From IMG/VR virus record IMGVR_UViG_3300002483_000015, positions 26,554-55,362 of that record: DNA of 28,809 bases. One strand, given 5' to 3'. Positions 23,682 to 28,809 of this stretch are shown in pieces. A program made the position numbers and the translations under genes. The first letter of the stretch is position 1. The number at the start of each line of letters is the position of its first letter. Origin of the DNA: a virus. A model generated the notes under the pieces. The model saw only the letters and a list, made by a program, of their open reading frames with translations, searched no databases and was not told the origin of the DNA.

Positions 23682-26237
23682 TCACAAAATAATATCTGCC
23701 GCTATAAATTTCAAAGCAAATTCATAGGCTTTCATTTCGGCATCTCTATGAATATGAAAATCTGTAACTATGCCATGTATTCCGTTCCTACGACTGTTAT
23801 TCAAAGCAGTGTTGTAAGATTCGGAGGCATGTGTTGTATTACTTGAAGACATTTTAGATACGGTGCTGACATTACTGTTAGTAACAAAGAAGTTTCTTTG
23901 TGCAACTACTTCGTCTAATTCGTGGTCGCCTTTGGTTACCATGGTGTTGTAAGGTATTTGTATAGCAGTAATGTAGTCTCCACTTTCTACCTCATCGTAC
24001 GCCACTTGTTGAGTAAAAGTAGAGACGATGCCTTGAATGAATTCACCCATTCCTGAAGTTTCTGCAGTGTGAAAGTTGTTACTATTAGCAAGTATGCCCA
24101 GCAAATCTTGTGCCTTATCACCAGCAGACTTTACTTTTTTGCCCGCTTTACCACCAGTAAAACCTTGTATGTTAGGTAGATTGCCCACAGAAAAATTGTG
24201 ATTTATTTGGCTATTGACTGTACCTAAAGAAGTAGCGTATACTTGGGTTATTTCTAATTTAGTTTCGTAATCGTTGGAGCCAACTTTTATGGCTGTAGTA
24301 AACACTTTGTTTAGAGTTTTGTCACCTGCAGCATTAACCGCCCTTTCACTAATTTCTAATGTAGATGTTAGTAGTTGAGACAACTGGTAAGTGATATATT
24401 CGTCTGCCCTTTTACCCGGTTCGGGTATACCCGAGCGAGTGGGTATTTGTGACAGACCTTCAGTCCTAGAACTAGTATCTTGGTAAGCAGGGTAATTTAC
24501 ATAAGGTAAAGTTTGCCCAAATGCACTGATTGTAGCAAAAGCATTCTCTATAGGTAGTACTACAACTGGGTTACCCATAAGAGGTGAAACATTTTCTTCT
24601 CCCAAATTTAAAGACGGGGCCAAATAAACTTCATCTGATTGCGCGATTGTAGAACCATTGCCACCTTCAACAACACAAGTTATACTTGATTCAGCCACAG
24701 CCGTTACTTTTAGCAACGCATCACCATACGAATTTCCTCTAAACCCACCAGTTCCGTCTGTAGGATCTTTAAGTTTAATATGATAATCTGCACTACTATT
24801 AGTTAATTCAATCCAATCGCGAGCATCACCACCTGAAACATTTACCGTCACTGTACCAAGGGCATTACTACTACTTCCAGCAGCAACAACGATGTCAGTC
24901 ATTCGTCTAACTTTATTTACATACCCGTAAGGTTCGTTTTTAGAAGCAACTCTAGTTGCATCAAATACCACTTTAACATTTGAAGGGTAATCTTGGTAAC
25001 TAAAATTACGATAAGGATGATTAGCAAAACCTGCAATATCATATATTGGTATATTATACTTTGAAGACAAATAGCCCTCAACTTGCTGTTGCTCATCAGC
25101 ACTTAATATTCTATTATAAATTATAATTTCATAAATGTGCCCTACAAATTTGTATTGACTTCCGTCTGTTGAGCCTGCACCAATAAAGGTAGTAGCGGCA
25201 TCTGAGTTGTTGTATGTGCCACTTCCATTACCCTTATGTATTCCGTTAAGAAATTGAAACTTGGAACTTCCAGTATTCGTAACCCTTTGTGAAATAATAT
25301 TCGGCACATTTGGAGAAACCGTTCCATTGCCGCTTTCTATAGTAGTTGTGCCTGAATCAAAGACATCAAACTTAACTTCATTATCTGATCCCGTCATGTT
25401 ATAATATAAGGCATAGCCTTCATTAGTTTCCCTACTAGTAATTATAGATTGATGTGCGCCATTATCACTAGTGGTCGTAGCAACAGCAAAAATAGTCATA
25501 TTCGTAGGATTTAAGTTAGCGTTATACGAAACATCAAATCTCGATGAGCCATCGAATTCAACATAGGGGCGACCATTAATACCGTGCTGTTTGTACTTTG
25601 GTGTGCCGTTTTTATTCGCAACTAATCCGTTTACTGAGTCGGTCCAACTGTCAACAGTAGCCTCATGTTGTATTGTACTAGATGATAAATTCGATGCGGT
25701 CAAAGCACTAGCATCAAACCTTGCACTAAGGCCTGAAGTTACGGGTAAAGGAGAAGCACTGGTACTTTTCCTTTGGTCTACCCAATAAGCAACTGGTAAG
25801 GTAATATGCTTATTGTGCCATTTTTCCCAATTCGATTTGCCTTTTAATCTCGATTTAAATGGATCTGTTATCTTGCTTCCTGCACCCATGCTCTTGTTGC
25901 TCGCGCTTCTTTTGTTACCTTTACCACCGGAATTAGCCTCGGCATAAGCCGCCGCTGCATCTTCATCAAATAGCGTTTGGGTATGGTGAAAATCAATTGT
26001 TGCCTTTGCTTTTGAAGAAACTTCTTGACCTTCGTCATCAGTAAATACTCCTTGGATTTCAAAGCCTACCATTGCTTGATTTAAATCAATAGACATTTTT
26101 TTAGCATCAAATAGCGATATACCAAATGTAGACTGTTCGCGTTCAATTACCATGTCTATAGAAGTAGCATCTAAGGAGATAGTCTCGCCATTTTCTTGTA
26201 CTAGGCGAATAGGTACTCTCTCCCCTGCTTCTACCAA
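23682..26237 (-). CDS. Distal-tail/baseplate-like structural protein with inserted LamG domain
   Basis: The 851 residues begin VPIRLVQENGETISLDATSI, followed by KKMSIDLNQAMVGFEIQGVF (46-65) and SSKAKATIDF. An N-terminal region (1-95) and a C-terminal region (about 700-851: KSAGDKAQDLLGILANSNN, AIQIPYNTMV, QRNFFVT, DFHIHRDAEMKAYEFALKF) are shared with the 684-residue protein. Between them sits a LamG/concanavalin-like domain (about 165-397). It has VTSGLSARFDAS, GRPYVEFDGSS, MTIFAVATT and the characteristic ending EIIIYNRILSADEQQQVEGYLSSKYN. The start is a TTG at 26237: GGAG (26247-26250) precedes it by nine bases, and the first in-frame ATG would remove 28 conserved residues. Probably structural and glycan- or surface-binding. 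Confidence 0.75.
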   Translation of the reverse strand: MVEAGERVPIRLVQENGETISLDATSIDMVIEREQSTFGISLFDAKKMSIDLNQAMVGFEIQGVFTDDEGQEVSSKAKATIDFHHTQTLFDEDAAAAYAEANSGGKGNKRSASNKSMGAGSKITDPFKSRLKGKSNWEKWHNKHITLPVAYWVDQRKSTSASPLPVTSGLSARFDASALTASNLSSSTIQHEATVDSWTDSVNGLVANKNGTPKYKQHGINGRPYVEFDGSSRFDVSYNANLNPTNMTIFAVATTTSDNGAHQSIITSRETNEGYALYYNMTGSDNEVKFDVFDSGTTTIESGNGTVSPNVPNIISQRVTNTGSSKFQFLNGIHKGNGSGTYNNSDAATTFIGAGSTDGSQYKFVGHIYEIIIYNRILSADEQQQVEGYLSSKYNIPIYDIAGFANHPYRNFSYQDYPSNVKVVFDATRVASKNEPYGYVNKVRRMTDIVVAAGSSSNALGTVTVNVSGGDARDWIELTNSSADYHIKLKDPTDGTGGFRGNSYGDALLKVTAVAESSITCVVEGGNGSTIAQSDEVYLAPSLNLGEENVSPLMGNPVVVLPIENAFATISAFGQTLPYVNYPAYQDTSSRTEGLSQIPTRSGIPEPGKRADEYITYQLSQLLTSTLEISERAVNAAGDKTLNKVFTTAIKVGSNDYETKLEITQVYATSLGTVNSQINHNFSVGNLPNIQGFTGGKAGKKVKSAGDKAQDLLGILANSNNFHTAETSGMGEFIQGIVSTFTQQVAYDEVESGDYITAIQIPYNTMVTKGDHELDEVVAQRNFFVTNSNVSTVSKMSSSNTTHASESYNTALNNSRRNGIHGIVTDFHIHRDAEMKAYEFALKFIAADIIL
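25045..25745 (-). other. LamG/concanavalin-like domain inserted in the 851-residue protein
   Basis: About 233 residues with the classic order: GLSARFDAS, a Trp strand (VDSWTDSVNG), GRPYVEFDGSSRFDV, NMTIFAVATT, GYALYYN, KFQFLNG, FVGHIYEIIIYNR, LSADEQQQVEGYLSSKYN. The final strand and helix are diagnostic of LamG domains in phage and secreted proteins. The paralogue lacks it, so it is an insertion into a tail protein backbone. Confidence 0.75.
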
Positions 26238-26239
26238 AC

Positions 26240-26659
26240 TTAACCACTCCTACTAAATCCACTTTGGTTAAGTGGGCCACCTATTTTAGAACGCAGTTCC
26301 TTTTGAACCATAGCACTGATTTCTTTAGCCAATGCCTTTTTGTCACTTCTATCGGTAACACCACTCACATCTATTTTAAGATTAATTGTAATATTATTTT
26401 GTGACTCCTGTGGCGCTGCACCACCTATTGGTTTTCTTTCTACAGAAGGATTAGTAAGTTGACTAAAGCCTTCTGTTTTGCTAGTTTGCCTTAATGAATC
26501 TCTAAGGTCATTACTGTGAGATTTGGTCATAGCCATTGACTTAGTAAATTTGTCCATTTGTTCTTGCAAAGACCTCATATTTTTTTGCGCCTCTTCGGTA
26601 TAATCTTTGAAGTTCTCCATGGCATCCACAGATCTTGGGTCTATATTACCGTCTACCAT
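26240..26659 (-). CDS. Very short tape-measure-like protein (putative)
   Basis: The 139-residue protein has a charged helical, coiled-coil-like first half (about 11-60, with MENFKDYTEEAQKNMRSLQE), a Ser/Pro linker, a strand NITINLKIDVSGVTD (89-103) and a closing helix (KKALAKEISAMVQKELRSKI). The strand plus amphipathic helix plus Gly tail is how many phage tape-measure proteins end. The gene is also where a tape measure is expected, just after the tail-chaperone pair. Tape measures are usually several hundred to over a thousand residues, so this would be exceptionally short. I chose the second of two adjacent ATGs (26659), which has GAGG (26667-26670) seven bases upstream and shares one base with the preceding stop. 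It may instead be a chaperone or connector. Confidence 0.6.
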   Translation of the reverse strand: MVDGNIDPRSVDAMENFKDYTEEAQKNMRSLQEQMDKFTKSMAMTKSHSNDLRDSLRQTSKTEGFSQLTNPSVERKPIGGAAPQESQNNITINLKIDVSGVTDRSDKKALAKEISAMVQKELRSKIGGPLNQSGFSRSG

Positions 26660-26928
26660 CATATCCCCTCTAGTGGTGGCACAAAGTCATACCCCAAGTA
26701 AACTGCGTTTGCAGAAGCCTCTGAATCATCATTAGAAGCCTGTGCCCAATACAAAAGTTGCTTGGCATCTTCAATGTTCAATCCCCTCACTTCGTTCAAC
26801 CCCATATTATAGTGTGTCATCAAAAGGTACTCCATCCCTTCTCGTTGGTAGCGAAGTCGGTCAATAACGGGTCTCCCGTTGATGAAATGTTTAATTTTGC
26901 CGACTTCGACTCCCGAAAAAGTAACCAT
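26659..26928 (-). CDS. Second tail assembly chaperone-like protein, overlapping the first
   Basis: The 89-residue protein is largely helical after residue 20 (GMEYLLMTHYNMGLNEVRG, then NIEDAKQLLYWAQ), ending in an acidic/aromatic tail. It overlaps the preceding 120-residue gene by 109 bases in the frame reached by a minus-one shift, the same geometry as the phage lambda G/T pair. Here, however, it has its own ATG at 26928 with a full GAGGTGAT (26932-26939), so separate initiation is more likely. It sits between a tube-like gene and the tape-measure candidate. Function is inferred from position, size and geometry. Confidence 0.6.
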   Translation of the reverse strand: MVTFSGVEVGKIKHFINGRPVIDRLRYQREGMEYLLMTHYNMGLNEVRGLNIEDAKQLLYWAQASNDDSEASANAVYLGYDFVPPLEGI

Positions 26929-27182
26929 CCCATCACCTCGTTAGGTTCGGGAAGCAATGCTGCTAATGCTGCACCCTCGGATGGAGATATGTGTTCCATA
27001 TCAAATTCTGAATCATATACTAACCAATGAGTAAATGCATGTCGCCAATAGGATGAAAAATCTAAACTGCCATCAGATAATAACGGCGCTACTGCTTGGA
27101 CATCAAAAAAAGTCAATTGTTTTACTTTAACTTCTATTTCTTTGCCATCTATTTCGATTTTATTCTTCTTCTCCTGCGACAT
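26820..27182 (-). CDS. Tail assembly chaperone-like protein
   Basis: The 120 residues open with a short charged beta hairpin (KIEIDGKEIEVKVKQLTFFD), followed by helices (VQAVAPLL, SYWRHAFTHWLVYD, SEGAALAALLPE). This layout is usual for small phage tail assembly chaperones that act with the tape measure. The start overlaps the end of the acidic gene by 23 bases, and the 3' third overlaps the next gene by 109 bases. The ribosome site is weak (a GTGAG), unlike its neighbours, which fits translational coupling to the gene before it. No named family is claimed. Confidence 0.55.
   Translation of the reverse strand: MSQEKKNKIEIDGKEIEVKVKQLTFFDVQAVAPLLSDGSLDFSSYWRHAFTHWLVYDSEFDMEHISPSEGAALAALLPEPNEVMGWLLFRESKSAKLNISSTGDPLLTDFATNEKGWSTF
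26932..26939 (-). promoter_or_regulatory. Full archaeal-type Shine-Dalgarno site inside the first chaperone-like gene
   Basis: GAGGTGAT on the minus strand is complementary to the usual 3' end of archaeal 16S rRNA. Its GAGG part lies seven bases before the ATG at 26928, the same spacing as most genes in this block. It lies within the coding region of the 120-residue gene, where it encodes part of NEVMGW. Confidence 0.75.
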
Positions 27183-27369
27183 ACTTACTCACTGTGTCCT
27201 CGGATGCAGCCGAATCGGGGGCATCCTGTGAAGCAAGATGAGCGAACGGATCGTCGCTGGCCCTCCCTGCTTCAGGGTCGAAGAGGTATTCTCCTCCCTC
27301 TTCTTCTTCGTCTTCTATAACATCAATTTCAATACGAGGATGAAGAGGCTTCCAAAACTTCATCGGCAT
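27160..27369 (-). CDS. Small acidic protein of unknown function
   Basis: The 69 residues have a short N-terminal segment with Trp and Pro (MKFWKPLHPRIEIDVI), then a run of acidic residues (EDEEEEGGEYLFDPEAG) and a disordered, Ala/Ser/Asp-rich remainder ending GEEE. It fills the space between the tube-like and chaperone-like genes exactly, with a nine-base gap before it and a 23-base overlap after it. GAGTTGAT, one base off the block's consensus, precedes the ATG. It may help tail assembly or be part of the chaperone set, but nothing identifies it. Confidence 0.65.
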   Translation of the reverse strand: MPMKFWKPLHPRIEIDVIEDEEEEGGEYLFDPEAGRASDDPFAHLASQDAPDSAASEDTVSKYVAGEEE

Positions 27370-27378
27370 ATTATCAAC

Positions 27379-28803
27379 TCAACAATGGTATAGGGTATCT
27401 TGACTGATTACTTTGACATTTCTTGGCTCCAGCAAAATTTTGGAGTGCAATAGTCCCATTTCATCAGGTACTGGAATAGGGACCTCAGTAATAACATAAT
27501 CGTCTATTAGTATTCTAAGTGATTGGGCATTTGCTTGGGTGCCTCCGCTAAGAACGGGCTTGGTAAAGTGAAGATGAATAAGATTATCAGCGGAGCCGAC
27601 TGTTCCACTAGTTTCTAAATGACTGCGCAAACGATGTAATAGCGTAGCATCAGTGAGAACTACATCTATTTCCATTGTAAACTCTTCACGCCCTTCACGA
27701 ATAATAGAAGCATTTCTTGTACCGCCATATGGTACTTGTTTAGTAGAAAGGTTGTCTGCATCCACTGTTTCAGCAACAGGGTTGCTCTGTATAGTGTGAA
27801 ACAATTCAACACCCGTCTTACCTCTTAATTCAAACGAACTAACAAATCCAAGACTAGAGCCAAACGCTTCGACGCTACCGTTGTAAAACATAAACGGCTT
27901 TTCAGAGCCACTTGCTATACCGGAAGCCTTCCTTGATGCGTCATCTGTTGCAGTGTTTTGGAACATGCGGTGTGCAATATATCGATCTCCTTTGTTATTA
28001 GTTTCTAATCGACCAGTATCGGTGTAAGTTGAAAGGGCATCAAATAGACATCTATATCTCAATTCAGCATCTACAGAAGATGACAATTCCCATTCTACTA
28101 CTTTGCAACCTCTGAAAACGCGAGTCAACTGTTTGCTGTCGTTAGCACTACCCGGAGCATTAGTGCTTTGTTCAGTACTATAAGAGCCGACATCTCTATT
28201 GCGAATACTATGCTCCATACAGAAAGAAGGAATGGTATCGCTTGAAAACAATAAGCGTCTCACTGGATTTGTAATATCTTTAGTGGTAGCAATGCTTGGA
28301 CCTGATGAATCATACTTTCTTAGAAGTACATCATCTGCTGAACTAGTTCCGTCACCACTATGCTCAAATTGCCAAGGGTCATCTACGAATATCCTATGTC
28401 CACTGCTCAAGGGCTCTATAGCAACTATGCGTCTACACTCACTTGTTTCAGTCCACTCAAAGTGATAGTTGTCACCAGCCAAAGAACTGCCGCTGCTACT
28501 TCCGGGCCAAAAATCAGTGCTACCTTGATTAGGTGCCTTGTATGTAACTGTTGGAACTATAGTAGTGTCGTGTATTAAAATGTAATCTCCAACCGCTGCA
28601 TTAACTGTTCCACTACTAGCATGAAAATTTAAATTATCTAAATCTATGAAAGTCTGACCGGGGGCCACAGTAAATGTCAGACTACCCTTTGCAGCAGTAT
28701 TAGTAGGTGCTGAACCACAAGCACCGGCATCTACAACTTCTCTACCAAGACTATAATATAGCCAGCGAGGATTGTGCAAAGGCATTTCAAGTGTACCTCC
28801 CAT
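27379..28803 (-). CDS. Tail tube-like (major tail) protein
   Basis: The 474 residues are beta-rich and carry the run of features seen in phage tail tube proteins. These are a VGDYILIHD strand (71-79), RRIVAIE followed by IFVDDPWQFEHSGDG (128-142), IPSFCMEHSIRNRD (181-194) and QLTRVFRGCKVVEWELSSSVD (215-235). Then come KPFMFYNGSVEAFG, a FVSSFELRGKTG strand and a C-terminal set of strands including HLHFTK, SLRILIDDYVITEVPIPVP and HSKILLEPRN. It stands first in the visible part of the tail operon, before the chaperone-like pair, as expected. The frame is still open at the window edge (two more codons upstream of the ATG at 28803), so the true start may lie outside. Recognition is by pattern. Confidence 0.75.
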   Translation of the reverse strand: MGGTLEMPLHNPRWLYYSLGREVVDAGACGSAPTNTAAKGSLTFTVAPGQTFIDLDNLNFHASSGTVNAAVGDYILIHDTTIVPTVTYKAPNQGSTDFWPGSSSGSSLAGDNYHFEWTETSECRRIVAIEPLSSGHRIFVDDPWQFEHSGDGTSSADDVLLRKYDSSGPSIATTKDITNPVRRLLFSSDTIPSFCMEHSIRNRDVGSYSTEQSTNAPGSANDSKQLTRVFRGCKVVEWELSSSVDAELRYRCLFDALSTYTDTGRLETNNKGDRYIAHRMFQNTATDDASRKASGIASGSEKPFMFYNGSVEAFGSSLGFVSSFELRGKTGVELFHTIQSNPVAETVDADNLSTKQVPYGGTRNASIIREGREEFTMEIDVVLTDATLLHRLRSHLETSGTVGSADNLIHLHFTKPVLSGGTQANAQSLRILIDDYVITEVPIPVPDEMGLLHSKILLEPRNVKVISQDTLYHC

Positions 28804-28809
28804 ATGGTG

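Noticed and set aside
23029-23727. 232-codon open frame on the plus strand opposite the 684-residue gene
   Set aside because: It is a shadow of the minus-strand gene, which has paralogy, a ribosome site and operon context. The plus-strand product has no recognisable features. Other long plus-strand frames (for example 20765-21274 and 5681-6193) were dropped for the same reason.
24421-24434. Perfect 14-base palindrome TCGGGTATACCCGA
   Set aside because: One or two palindromes of this length are expected by chance in a window of this size. It lies inside a coding region and has no supporting context.
26881-26940. Possible slippery site for a minus-one frameshift (ACTTTTTCGG and GCAAAATTAAAC)
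   Set aside because: Neither fits the X-XXY-YYZ heptamer in the reading frame of the first gene. The internal Shine-Dalgarno site gives a simpler explanation.

Overview
The window looks like part of the genome of a tailed double-stranded DNA virus (Caudoviricetes) that infects an archaeon. Two things point to an archaeal host. A complete group II chaperonin (thermosome) subunit is encoded here, a type found in archaea and eukaryotes. Most genes also carry Shine-Dalgarno sites of the archaeal GAGGTGAT type. A tail-gene cluster with a thermosome and LamG-rich giant proteins recalls the magroviruses of marine Group II Euryarchaeota (Poseidoniales). That assignment rests on recalled literature and on style; no search was run.

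Layout. On the plus strand, 1-132 is the 3' end of an unidentified gene, overlapped by the thermosome gene at 126-1622. Everything else, 1623-28803, is one tightly packed minus-strand block, read from right to left. It encodes a tail-tube-like protein, a small acidic protein, two overlapping proteins resembling tail assembly chaperones, a very short tape-measure-like protein, and two paralogous structural proteins of 851 and 684 residues, the first with a LamG domain inserted. Next comes a single gene of about 16.5 kb for a protein of about 5,500 residues, then a baseplate-hub-like protein, a 118-residue structural protein, a 399-residue fibre-like protein and a small zinc ribbon. Gaps are at most 9 bases and many genes overlap, so the block is probably one late operon whose promoter lies beyond 28809. 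No stretch longer than 300 bases lacks a gene. I saw no tRNA, rRNA, CRISPR array, insertion sequence, integrase or reverse transcriptase.

How the genes may work together. The order tube, chaperones, tape measure, distal tail, hub, fibre matches a tail morphogenesis cluster. The unusual points are the tiny tape-measure candidate, the enormous beta-rich protein that seems built from recurring modules, and the host-type chaperonin converging on this operon with no intergenic base. A strong hairpin with a GNRA-type GAAA loop lies just past the chaperonin stop. Its base pairing is better in the plus-strand RNA than in the minus-strand RNA.
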